A DNA stretch of 64,000 bases from contig WQWI01000002.1 in assembly GCA_009785425.1 (NCBI GenBank), forward strand, positions 55,480-119,479. The letters run 5' to 3'. Each line of letters begins with the position of its first letter. The first letter of the stretch is position 1. This document shows, piece after piece, positions 47,425 through 54,667 of this stretch. The DNA is from Bacteroidales bacterium. GTDB taxonomy: Bacteria > Bacteroidota > Bacteroidia > Bacteroidales > P3. The translations under genes were made by a program, and so were the position numbers. Below the pieces are notes generated by a model. The model made no database searches. It saw only the letters and a program-made list of their open reading frames with translations, and was not told where the DNA came from.

Positions 47425-48768
47425 TTAACAATCTATTACTACTACTTGTCCACTACTGTTCCTGCCGTATATCCGCCACCGGCGGGTTATGGAACCATCG
47501 GAACTCGGAGGACCCGTGGATACCTTTTGCCTTAATCCCAAATCGTATAAGAAAAATTCTGCTCTCCCTCGGTGACCTTCGTTTACATCGTCAGAAACGA
47601 TAAAATCTCGTCGTATCTGATAATAGAAGTTGTCAAATGCATTTCTCGCTGCCGAGCTATCACGATTATTAGCATTGAAGATGCCATAAAAAAAGTTGTT
47701 AAATCTTGCTGCATCTTCGATCTGTAAAATTACGGTAGAAGTGTCGGTAATGATTCCCCATACAAATTCAGATGGGTTTTGCATGCTACCAAAGTTGTAT
47801 ATTCGCCACAAAGTCCATAAATCGGTTGCACTTGGAAAAGGATGAAAACCGCGAGGATGAGAATGAAAACCATGCGAGTATTGTGCCCCTGCTCTAAGAG
47901 AGTATCTAGCCCTGAATGGATAACTTCTTTTTGGAAAAGACTCGTGTACTCCGTTTACTGTTCTGATCATATCTCCAAATTCGAACGTATCAGGTGCGGA
48001 GGAGCTTGCCATTCTGCCTCGTATCAAAGTGTCTATGTAGTTGTTAATAAATTGATTTTCGGCAATCGCTACCAGTCTGGCACAATCAATCTCTTGTTGC
48101 GTTGGCGGTGGCGGCGGGCAATTACACATTAGGCAGTTATCGCCTTGCGATACAGACTTAAACCTACGGCAAACTGGGCACCTCTCACCTACGCATGGCA
48201 GTGGTGGCGGGCAGATGCACCTTGGGCAGTTATTCCCTTGCGATAAATACACAAACCCATCGCAAGTCCGGCATCTCGTACCTTCGCATGGCAGTGGTTG
48301 TGGTGGTGGGCGACCTCCTCCTCCTGTCGGAACACACGAACAAGAACCACATTCGCCACATCTGGAGCAAGCAAAAAATCGACCACACAACACACAACAG
48401 AGATCATAACCACAACACGCCGGACAACGCTCACTGCATATGGCACAGCAGGGATCGCGACCATTACACCAAAAACAATCGCCAAAACAGATACAAAGAG
48501 AAACATGAAATCCGCAAAACGGACAAGAATTGGTGTTAACCGGTGGCCAACCACACCCTAATATTTCGGGAAGCCACACCAAACCGGGCGCACATCGCAT
48601 AGCAAGTTGTATAACAATGTTAAAAATGCCTGCATCATAATAGTCATCTCCCAACTCGCTATCAAATTTCACAGTATCAACAACGATAGTATCTGTACGC
48701 AAAACCCTTGCTTCACTGAGCAAAGAAAAACCAAGAATAAATGTGCAAAACAATAGTATTTTTTTCAT
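47425..48768 (-). CDS. Secreted Cys-rich protein with JAMM-like C-terminal motif
   Basis: This 447-residue exported protein has the signal MKKILLFCTFILGFSLLSEA. Residues about 58-235 contain some 35 cysteines in knuckle-like pairs (CPFCGFHVSLCICFGDCFWC, CCAICSERCPACCGYDLCC). They end in two tandem copies of a 31-residue unit, LPCEGTRCRTCDGFVYLSQG.. and LPCVGERCPVCRRFKSVSQG.., each closing with CxxCxCPPP. The C-terminal part has HSHPRGFHPFPSATDLWTL (about 302-320). This resembles the JAMM metalloprotease motif H-x-H-P...S-x-x-D, but with one extra residue before Ser. Function is unknown; a zinc-binding or disulfide-stiffened secreted hydrolase is one reading. No T9SS domain is visible. It lies 16 bases upstream of the modular T9SS gene. 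Confidence 0.6.
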   Translation of the reverse strand: MKKILLFCTFILGFSLLSEARVLRTDTIVVDTVKFDSELGDDYYDAGIFNIVIQLAMRCAPGLVWLPEILGCGWPPVNTNSCPFCGFHVSLCICFGDCFWCNGRDPCCAICSERCPACCGYDLCCVLCGRFFACSRCGECGSCSCVPTGGGGRPPPQPLPCEGTRCRTCDGFVYLSQGNNCPRCICPPPLPCVGERCPVCRRFKSVSQGDNCLMCNCPPPPPTQQEIDCARLVAIAENQFINNYIDTLIRGRMASSSAPDTFEFGDMIRTVNGVHESFPKRSYPFRARYSLRAGAQYSHGFHSHPRGFHPFPSATDLWTLWRIYNFGSMQNPSEFVWGIITDTSTVILQIEDAARFNNFFYGIFNANNRDSSAARNAFDNFYYQIRRDFIVSDDVNEGHRGRAEFFLYDLGLRQKVSTGPPSSDGSITRRWRIYGRNSSGQVVVIDC

Positions 48769-48782
48769 GACAAATTTGGTTT

Positions 48783-50060
48783 TTATCTTCCTCTAATAAC
48801 AATATGGCTATACGAACATTCTCCACAAGTCAGCCTTAAAATATAATTTCCCAAAGCATAATGACCCGTATTTATTTGGTAATGATGAATTCCAGAGCTC
48901 AGCTTCCCTAGTCTTTCTCTGTGTAGTAATCTACCGATAATTGAATAAATCGTGATTTCACAGTTAACCTCTCTCTCTAAGCTAAAAGACACATTCAAGT
49001 GGTCGGTAAACGGATTGGGATAAACCAAAACAAGGTCTGTGTTTAAAGACAATGCGTTGTCAATACTGAAAGCAGGCACATCTACAAAAGCAATTCTTGG
49101 TTGTTGCGATTGCAAAACAAAAGACATCGGTCGTCCCGGCTTCCTGGTCTCAGGAGAGTACAAATGCAGATTTCCATACAAAAATACTGTCCCACCTTGA
49201 TTAACATCCGTAAACGCTGCCTTTACAAAATTCCATTTGCGAGGACGTTGTCTCCGAAAATGATCGTGCTTATAATATGAACCATCATTGAAAATCAATC
49301 CGTAGTCGGTTAAAGTAGCCGTAGCCACGACCTCCGTAGCTCCTTCTTGTATCCATCTAACCAAAACATCACTACCATTTTGTTGGAATGTAACATCAAG
49401 GAAGTTTTCTTTTAGCGGATATCTTCCGCTCCAATCATAAGTTATGAGTATTCCCGTGTAATTGCCTGAGATGTCAGTGCGTGAATTGACAGAGTGGTTT
49501 ACTTTTTCGTGTACTTCCGTTCTTTTTTCTCTCAAAAGCACCGAAGTATTTGTATTTCTCACAAAGTTTAAAGGACGCTCGAAAGAATCTGCCAAAAGTT
49601 CAGCTTCAGCTCGAGTATTACCCAACATTCTTGCTTTTTCCAACCAAAAATTACCTTGTGCAATATCCCGCTCAACACCATAGCCGTTACGATAAATAAG
49701 TCCGAGCATAAAGGCTGACATGCCGTGTTGCTGAGACGCAGCAGCTCTGAAGTATTCAATTGCTTTAGAATAACTTTGTTCTACACCAAGACCCCTATAA
49801 TAAAAAAAGCCCACACCGTATAGGGTTTGGGGATGTCCCGATTCTGCCGCTTTTTTCAGATAGCGAAAAGCGGTTTCAAAATTTTGTTCAACCCCAAGTC
49901 CAAGGCGGTACATTCTCGCCAAACTATAGGCTGATTTGAAACAGGTATTAACAATCCTTCTGTTTTCAAGGGGCTCATATTTGCGCACAGCCGGTGCATT
50001 TTGAGATACCACCTGCAAACAAATTAGTGAAAAAAGAGCGTACAAAATAAGTGTCTTCAT
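48783..50060 (-). CDS. Sel1-repeat protein with T9SS C-terminal domain
   Basis: This 425-residue protein begins MKTLILYALFSLICLQVVSQ (signal peptide). Three to four Sel1-like repeats follow (AYSLARMYRLGLGVEQNFET, TLYGVGFFYYRGLGVEQSYS, SAFMLGLIYRNGYGVERDIA; about 45-160). A lipocalin-like beta region follows (ISGNYTGILITYDW, DVTFQQNGSDVLVRWIQEG). A T9SS sorting domain ends the protein (LVYPNPFTDHLNVSFSLE ... GNYILRLTCGE). Sel1 repeats mediate protein-protein binding. Export of such a protein by T9SS to the surface is unusual. ATG 50060 overlaps the sigma-factor stop (ATGA), coupling it directly to the regulator. Confidence 0.8.
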   Translation of the reverse strand: MKTLILYALFSLICLQVVSQNAPAVRKYEPLENRRIVNTCFKSAYSLARMYRLGLGVEQNFETAFRYLKKAAESGHPQTLYGVGFFYYRGLGVEQSYSKAIEYFRAAASQQHGMSAFMLGLIYRNGYGVERDIAQGNFWLEKARMLGNTRAEAELLADSFERPLNFVRNTNTSVLLREKRTEVHEKVNHSVNSRTDISGNYTGILITYDWSGRYPLKENFLDVTFQQNGSDVLVRWIQEGATEVVATATLTDYGLIFNDGSYYKHDHFRRQRPRKWNFVKAAFTDVNQGGTVFLYGNLHLYSPETRKPGRPMSFVLQSQQPRIAFVDVPAFSIDNALSLNTDLVLVYPNPFTDHLNVSFSLEREVNCEITIYSIIGRLLHRERLGKLSSGIHHYQINTGHYALGNYILRLTCGECSYSHIVIRGR

Positions 50061-50701
50061 AGTATTGTTGTTTGATTCATTGTAAAGGCGCACAAAGAGG
50101 TAGGAAGGAGTAATGGAAGAATAAAATAATAGGAAAATCCGAGTCGTTTTAATTGTTCTCTGCACGTTTTCAATGCAATAGAAATATGTTTTTTTACTGT
50201 ATTTCGTGAAATTTTCAACTCCTCGGCGATATCTTGATGGGATAAACCCAAATCGCGACTCATAGTAAACACTTTCTGTTGCTGAGCAGGAAGTTGATCG
50301 ATAATATCTTTCAATATCTGTGCGGCTTGCTCAGCCTCCAAATAATAGTCAGAATAGTCAGATTGTGACTTAAGATGTACCCACAGTTTTTCCTTTTCTT
50401 TTTCATTGGTTGCTAACCTGCGGAGAGCATCCAAAGCACGGTTTCGCACAAGAATGAAAATAAAATCTTTGGGTTTAACAACTTCCGTAAGTATATCACG
50501 GCGTTCCCACAACTTGATAAAAGACTCTTGAATAATATCTTCTGCGATATGTGGCGATTTCACAAGAGTCATAACAAACGTCCACATTGGCTGACGATAA
50601 CGCTCAAAAATAAACTGAAAAGCCATCTCACTTCCTTTGCTTATCGCAAGAAATAATTGCTTGTCGGACGTCTGCTCTTGTATCGTTTGGGGTATTTTCA
50701 T
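50057..50701 (-). CDS. ECF-type RNA polymerase sigma-70 factor
   Basis: This 214-residue sigma factor has region 2 (GSEMAFQFIFERYRQPMWTF, DIIQESFIKLWERRD) and region 4 helix-turn-helix (LPAQQQKVFTMSRDLGLSHQ, DIAEELKISRNTVKKHIS). The start was set at ATG 50701 (MKIPQTIQ); longer frames use weak starts. It probably activates the SusC/SusD locus when FecR releases it. In most Bacteroidota loci fecR follows immediately; here three secreted-protein genes intervene. A hydrophobic tail (FSYYFILPLLLPTSLCAF) at the C-terminus is odd for a sigma factor. Confidence 0.92.
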   Translation of the reverse strand: MKIPQTIQEQTSDKQLFLAISKGSEMAFQFIFERYRQPMWTFVMTLVKSPHIAEDIIQESFIKLWERRDILTEVVKPKDFIFILVRNRALDALRRLATNEKEKEKLWVHLKSQSDYSDYYLEAEQAAQILKDIIDQLPAQQQKVFTMSRDLGLSHQDIAEELKISRNTVKKHISIALKTCREQLKRLGFSYYFILPLLLPTSLCAFTMNQTTIL

Positions 50702-50794
50702 TCTGAAAATGGTCGTTACAGTCCACAAAGATATGAAAAAAATCATAAATTACAAAACATCCCTGCCTTGCAACTACAAATTCTCCCCTGCTAA

Positions 50795-51397
50795 TCACGA
50801 TTTCAATATGTACAACGCCTGCGTTGGACAAATCTCACACAACGATTCATCAACATTGTTTATGCTTTCTTCAGGCAACACGATTTGCATTTCGAAACCT
50901 CGCCCTTTGAATGTAAACCCGTCATTACTGTTATGAACACACAGACCACAGCGAATACATTTCGTTACATCAAACCAAAAATCATTTTTTATGTGTTGAG
51001 GCGACGTTTCTTTTATCGCCGAATAACGTGGGTATTTGTTCCACTTTGCACGATATTCGGTTGCATATTTTCGCAATCTGCACTTGTCTTTATCGCACGG
51101 CGGACGGCACACAGCCATATGGTCGCTTAACAGCAACTCTAACGATTGCTTCCGAAAGTTTTTCACCTCATCGCTTTCCGTATCAATATCCATTCCCTCT
51201 TCAACCAACGTCGAACACGCCGGAATAATTTGTCCGTCTTCACAATTTTTCACCACACAAACCATACACGATGACTGGTGCTTATGACCTGGCACATAAC
51301 ACAATGCCGGTATTTCAATGCCGTTTCGCTGGGCAATCTCGATGAGTTTTTCGCCTGCCTTGGCTTCTACTTCTTTGTGGTTTAGTTTTATTTTCAT
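50795..51397 (-). CDS. 2Fe-2S/4Fe-4S protein, HoxU/NuoG N-terminal-like
   Basis: This 200-residue protein has a plant-type 2Fe-2S domain (EIPALCYVPGHKHQSSCMVC ... PACSTLV). A His-Cys3 motif for a 4Fe-4S cluster (HMAVCRPPCDKDKCRL) and a further cluster region (CIRCGLCV ... CEICPTQAL) follow. This corresponds to the N-terminal module of NuoG, HoxU or [FeFe]-hydrogenase, without the molybdopterin or H-cluster domain. It probably passes electrons to or from an NADH-dehydrogenase module. The NuoE-NuoF fusion at 59284-61722 is the likely partner, although 8 kb away. It has its own promoter at 51402. Confidence 0.8.
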   Translation of the reverse strand: MKIKLNHKEVEAKAGEKLIEIAQRNGIEIPALCYVPGHKHQSSCMVCVVKNCEDGQIIPACSTLVEEGMDIDTESDEVKNFRKQSLELLLSDHMAVCRPPCDKDKCRLRKYATEYRAKWNKYPRYSAIKETSPQHIKNDFWFDVTKCIRCGLCVHNSNDGFTFKGRGFEMQIVLPEESINNVDESLCEICPTQALYILKS

Positions 51398-51401
51398 ATC
51401 T

Positions 51402-51410
51402 GCAAAGATA
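51402..51410 (-). promoter_or_regulatory. -7 promoter box for HoxU-like gene
   Basis: On the minus strand this reads TATCTTTGC, 5 bases upstream of the ATG of the 2Fe-2S protein, implying a very short or leaderless transcript. Confidence 0.5.
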
Positions 51411-51469
51411 CGATTTTTTTTTTAATTGTTCGTATTTGTGCTACGCACTCATATTTTTACGCTTCGCTG

Positions 51470-51714
51470 ATAGGGCTGAAAGCCTATAATATCACAGCAT
51501 CGGGCAACGCCCTATGTGTTGAATACCCATACCACCTGAGCCCTGACAAGGCGACATCATTTTGATTACGCCCCTACTCGGCTTCGCCTCGGTTATCTCA
51601 AGCCTCCGCCCTCGATGAACTCGCTTCGCTCGGTTCGAGGCTTGTGGCGAATGGTGGTATTTCGCTACGTAGGGCGTTGCTCTACGCTGTGATATTACGC
51701 CCTTTCAGGGCTAT
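51470..51714. repeat. 245-bp imperfect inverted repeat (possible MITE or structured RNA)
   Basis: The left arm (51470-51535, ATAGGGCTGAAAG ... AATATCACAGC ... GCAACGCCCTA) is matched by the reverse complement of the right arm (51652-51714, ATAGCCCTGAAAGGGCGTAA, TATCACAGCGTAGAGCAACG, CCCTACGTAG). Smaller hairpins such as CTCGGCTTCGCCTCGG and CCTCGA...TTCGAGG fill the centre. This accounts for nearly all of the gene-free stretch 51398-51759. No open frame is convincing. Confidence 0.75.
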
Positions 51715-51759
51715 GGTACAACGCTCGTCACTACGAGGCTTCGATTCAAGAGGTTCCTT

Positions 51760-52641
51760 TTAGCGGACACAGCGCAATGACACCCCAATATTTTTGCCTA
51801 TTTGAATCCCTAGGAAGATGTGCCCATCATACACAGAGATAGTTAAACCACGCCCATCGACTCCATTACCGACCCCTGTCTGGGACCAGTAGCTACCCGA
51901 TGAACCTTGATTGACCTCCGGATAGTGAGTACTAGCGCCAAAAGCCCCCCCCCAAACATTAAGATACTTGTCACGATGGACGGAATTATTTTGTGATACT
52001 CCTGTACCACCCAAAGCAATGTCCAAAGCAATAAAATCTCGCATCGTAGGAACACGCCAAGGGTAAGGACAAAGTTGATCAGCAAATCTTACAACAGCAC
52101 ACCAAGAAAAAAAATCTCCTGGAAAACCAGGGTTAGAACGACAATCAGCATTGAGATTAGAATTTTCAGGTTCTACCCAATCCCGAAGACCTCCATCGAA
52201 AATAAGTTTTTGGCAATTTCTAGCAGTCACTGCATCAGACCAAATTTGAGTAATACCATTGCCTTCAATAGTCCATTCTTGATTGGTATGAAAAGAAACA
52301 GTACCCAAACTCGCACCCCAACCGGGAGTATTATCGTTACAACCACGTTGAGTAGCAACAACGGCGATATCGCAAGTGGCTGTATCGTCTTGCGTAGTAG
52401 CAGTAATACGTGCAACACCTTCCATACCTGCGATAACCATACCGCTATAAACAGAAACAACAGCAGGATTTGAACTCGACCAAGTTACATTTGAAACATT
52501 AGCAAACAAATGCAACGTGTCGCCAACAAGCAAAGTAGCAGATGTACGATTTAGAGAAACAGTAGGCGTTTCATTATTACAAGATGTAAAAGTTGCAAGC
52601 ATAAAGATTGCAGAAAGCGAAAGTGTGAAGATTTTTTTCAT
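51760..52641 (-). CDS. Lipoprotein with BIG2-type Ig domain and FISUMP-like domain
   Basis: This 293-residue lipoprotein has the signal MKKIFTLSLSAIFMLATFTSC. A BIG2-like domain (SLNRTSATLLVGDTLHLFAN, VTWSSSNPAVVSVYSGMVIA; about 30-95) is followed by a Fibrobacter-succinogenes-major-paralogous-like domain. Diagnostic pieces are ARNCQKLIFDGG, FFSWCAVVRFADQLCPYPWR, VPTMRDFIALDIALGG, SGSYWSQTGVGNG and a terminal GVSLRCVR. Such domains occur in surface proteins of Bacteroidota; the role is unknown. A run of nine G residues on the coding strand (51945-51953) encodes WGGA and is in frame here. Confidence 0.8.
   Translation of the reverse strand: MKKIFTLSLSAIFMLATFTSCNNETPTVSLNRTSATLLVGDTLHLFANVSNVTWSSSNPAVVSVYSGMVIAGMEGVARITATTQDDTATCDIAVVATQRGCNDNTPGWGASLGTVSFHTNQEWTIEGNGITQIWSDAVTARNCQKLIFDGGLRDWVEPENSNLNADCRSNPGFPGDFFSWCAVVRFADQLCPYPWRVPTMRDFIALDIALGGTGVSQNNSVHRDKYLNVWGGAFGASTHYPEVNQGSSGSYWSQTGVGNGVDGRGLTISVYDGHIFLGIQIGKNIGVSLRCVR
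51945..51953 (-). repeat. G9 homopolymer in FISUMP lipoprotein gene
   Basis: Nine consecutive G on the coding strand (C on the plus strand) within the codons for WGGA. The gene is full-length in this state; a one-base slip would truncate the C-terminal domain. It parallels the C9 tract at 44320-44328. Confidence 0.8.
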
Positions 52642-52662
52642 TGTTGTGTGTTTTATGCTTTC

Positions 52663-52670
52663 ACAAAGAT
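52663..52670 (-). promoter_or_regulatory. -7 promoter box for FISUMP lipoprotein
   Basis: On the minus strand this reads TATCTTTG, 22 bases upstream of the ATG, matching TAnnTTTG. Confidence 0.55.
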
Positions 52671-52707
52671 ACGAATTTTTTTTTGGAATTTGTAGAATTT
52701 ATTTATT

Positions 52708-53559
52708 TCAGCATTTCACAAAACGCTCCTTCCCAAAAAAATCCCTATCAATTTCAACATCTAAAAAACCGTTATTTTTCAATAATTCTGCAACTTCTCT
52801 ACCAAATTTCTCATTGATTTCAAGATATAATTTTCCGTCCGGATTTAAGTGTTTTTTTGCAATATTAGCAATCGCTGAATAAAAAATTAACGGGTCGTTG
52901 TCGTCAACAAACAACGCCTCGTGTGGCTCGTAGCTCAACACATTTTCTTTCATCTGCGATTTCTCGGAATGTAGCACGACGTATGGCGGATTGCTGACGA
53001 TTAAATCAAACGTTTGCTCGGCTTCATACGTGAAAATATCGGCAACAAAAAAATCAACATTCAACGCATTGTTTTCAGCATTTTTTCGGGCAACATCAAC
53101 GGCTTTTTTTGACTTGTCGAAACCTTGAACGATAGCCTGCGGAAGTTGGCTTTTCAACGCTAAGGCGATGCAACCGCTACCGGTGCAAATATCTAAAATT
53201 TGTCCTGTAAAATTTTGGTTTTGTCTGACTATTTTTTGTACTAACTCTTCGGTTTCCGGGCGAGGAATCAGTACATCCTGCGTAAGGTGTAGCGATAAAT
53301 CTAAAAAATCACAAGTTTCCAAAATATATTGAATCGGCTTTTGTTTTTTTAAGTCTTTTACGGCAAAACTGAATTTCAACATCATGCTTTCGGTGATACG
53401 AAATTCAAGATTTCCAACAACCTCCTCTTTTGGTGTGCCTAAAAGATGTTCGCAACACCAGTAAAAATAAAACCGAATTTCCTCCGCCGGATAAAGCGAT
53501 TTAAGTTCACCATCGAAAAAATGACGAACGGATTTTAGGGTATTGGTTTTTATTCGCAT
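52708..53559 (-). CDS. prmC: Peptide chain release factor N5-glutamine methyltransferase
   Basis: This 283-residue enzyme methylates the Gln of the GGQ motif in release factors RF1 and RF2. The N-terminal helical domain is followed by PIQYILETCDFLDLSLHLTQ and VLIPRPETEELVQKI, motif I ILDICTGSGCIALALKS, and the catalytic NPPY in DLIVSNPPYVVLHSEK with YEPHEALFV. Start ATG 53559 (MRIKTNTLKSVRHF) is preferred over an upstream in-frame start. The gene is monocistronic as far as can be seen; the 173 bases upstream to the next gene contain no recognisable feature. Confidence 0.94.
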   Translation of the reverse strand: MRIKTNTLKSVRHFFDGELKSLYPAEEIRFYFYWCCEHLLGTPKEEVVGNLEFRITESMMLKFSFAVKDLKKQKPIQYILETCDFLDLSLHLTQDVLIPRPETEELVQKIVRQNQNFTGQILDICTGSGCIALALKSQLPQAIVQGFDKSKKAVDVARKNAENNALNVDFFVADIFTYEAEQTFDLIVSNPPYVVLHSEKSQMKENVLSYEPHEALFVDDNDPLIFYSAIANIAKKHLNPDGKLYLEINEKFGREVAELLKNNGFLDVEIDRDFFGKERFVKC

Positions 53560-53732
53560 TAGACTTGAACTAAGACACAAAGAACTATCAATAATTTTAT
53601 AACGCGTTTGCTCTGCCCGTTAGAAGTCAAATGTTGGCGAAAAAAAAGCACCGATACAACGTCCGTATCCTACAATTCTTGGCTAAATCAGTACGGGTTA
53701 CAAGTACCCCCGCTACTATTGGGTTCTTTTTT

Positions 53733-53933
53733 CTATTGCCTATTTTCTGTTTCTTCGGCTGGCTTCAGTGCGTTCTTGATAAGCCCTGCTACGCCAAATC
53801 CTACACCGCCCGCTATTGCACCACCGATTGCACCGCCCAGCCCAAATAGCACATTTAAAAGGAAGAAAATGGTAAGTGCTAAAACCACTGTCAAAACAAT
53901 ATTACCTGTTTTGCTAACTAAAAACTCTTTCAT
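53733..53933 (-). CDS. Small glycine-zipper membrane protein
   Basis: The 66-residue frame MKEFLVSKTGNIVLTVVLAL continues through FFLLNVLFGLGGAIGGAIAG and GVGFGVAGLIKNALKPAEET. It predicts two membrane segments, the second with a GxxxGxxxG glycine-zipper pattern. A TAnnTTTG box on the same strand (54022-54029) lies about 90 bases upstream. No family can be named. The regular composition, ATG and promoter suggest a real gene, but small hydrophobic frames can be fortuitous. Confidence 0.5.
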   Translation of the reverse strand: MKEFLVSKTGNIVLTVVLALTIFFLLNVLFGLGGAIGGAIAGGVGFGVAGLIKNALKPAEETENRQ

Positions 53934-54021
53934 ACGATCTTTTTTTTATTTTGCATTAGCTTTATGACCAAGAAGCGCCCCAAAACATTCTGTTGTTCAA
54001 AATTGCTTCCATTTAGGTCTA

Positions 54022-54029
54022 CAAAGTTA
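54022..54029 (-). promoter_or_regulatory. -7 box upstream of small membrane protein
   Basis: On the minus strand this reads TAACTTTG, fitting TAnnTTTG. The leader to the ATG at 53933 would be about 85 bases. Confidence 0.4.
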
Positions 54030-54160
54030 CAAAAAAAATTCAAAATAACCAAATTTTGCACAGATTCTCCTAGGCAACAAGGCTAAAACCGTTGATAGAA
54101 AGGATACTTAAAACAGCTTAACGCTGACAATCAACAACTTTATAACACGTTTGCCCTAAA

Positions 54161-54188
54161 TTCTCAATTCTCAATTCTCAATTCTCAA
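54161..54188. repeat. (TTCTCAA)x4 tandem heptamer
   Basis: Four perfect copies of TTCTCAA occur just upstream of the promoter at 54199. The unit (reverse AATTGAGA when joined) is related to the ATTGAAAATGG run inside the porin gene. Copy-number change here would alter spacing upstream of the -7 box. Confidence 0.85.
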
Positions 54189-54198
54189 TTTTTTTTTG

Positions 54199-54206
54199 TA
54201 CTTTTG
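54199..54206 (+). promoter_or_regulatory. -7 box for HsdR_N-domain gene
   Basis: TACTTTTG matches TAnnTTTG and lies 18 bases before ATG 54225. An in-frame TTG at 54204 lies inside this box and was rejected as start. Confidence 0.5.
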
Positions 54207-54224
54207 TACAAAAAAGAAACACCA

Positions 54225-54656
54225 ATGACCAAATTTGCGGTTCGAAAAAACGCACAAGGCAAACTCGAAATTTTAGACCGTATCCGCAAGAAATATGTGC
54301 TATGTACGGATGAAGAAAAAGTTCGCCAAATGACGATTTTGTATTTGACAGAAACGTTGAACGTGCCGATGTCTTCGATTGCTGTGGAAACGGAAATTAA
54401 AGTCAATAATTTGCCAAAACGAACGGATTTGATTGTATTTAACTCTAAAATGAAACCTGCACTAATTGTAGAATGTAAAGCACCATCGGTAAAAATTTCA
54501 CAAGATGTTTTCGACCAAATTGCACGTTACAATCTAACCTTGCAGGTGAATCATTTGATGGTTACAAATGGCGTTGAGCAGTATTTTTGTTATTTGGATT
54601 TTGAAAAGCAAAGTTATCAATTTATTCTTGAACTGCCCGATTGGTCGGCGTTTTGA
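54225..54656 (+). CDS. Type I restriction HsdR N-terminal-domain protein (standalone)
   Basis: This 143-residue protein corresponds to the nuclease-like N-terminal domain of HsdR. The PD-(D/E)xK pattern is visible as KRTDLIVFNSKMKPALIVEC then K (D...ExK), followed by VKISQDVFDQIARYNLTLQV and VTNGVEQYFCYLDFEKQSYQ. Standalone copies of this domain are widespread in Bacteroidota without restriction partners; their job is unknown. No hsdM or hsdS genes are nearby. The next gene begins 11 bases downstream, so the two are probably co-transcribed. Confidence 0.8.
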   Translation: MTKFAVRKNAQGKLEILDRIRKKYVLCTDEEKVRQMTILYLTETLNVPMSSIAVETEIKVNNLPKRTDLIVFNSKMKPALIVECKAPSVKISQDVFDQIARYNLTLQVNHLMVTNGVEQYFCYLDFEKQSYQFILELPDWSAF

Positions 54657-54667
54657 TTTTTTTTAAC

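Noticed and set aside
48189..48561. Overlapping 114-121-codon frames across the Cys-rich gene
   Set aside because: They arise from its Cys/Pro-rich codon bias and lack start context or domains.
53585..54155. Two similar motifs (TTATAACGCGTTTGC and TTATAACACGTTTGC) bracketing the small membrane gene
   Set aside because: The match is short (about 25 bases, several differences), and no transposase or target duplication supports a mobile unit.
54161..54188. Possible CRISPR-like repeats
   Set aside because: The unit is only 7 bases and directly tandem, with no spacers and no cas genes nearby.
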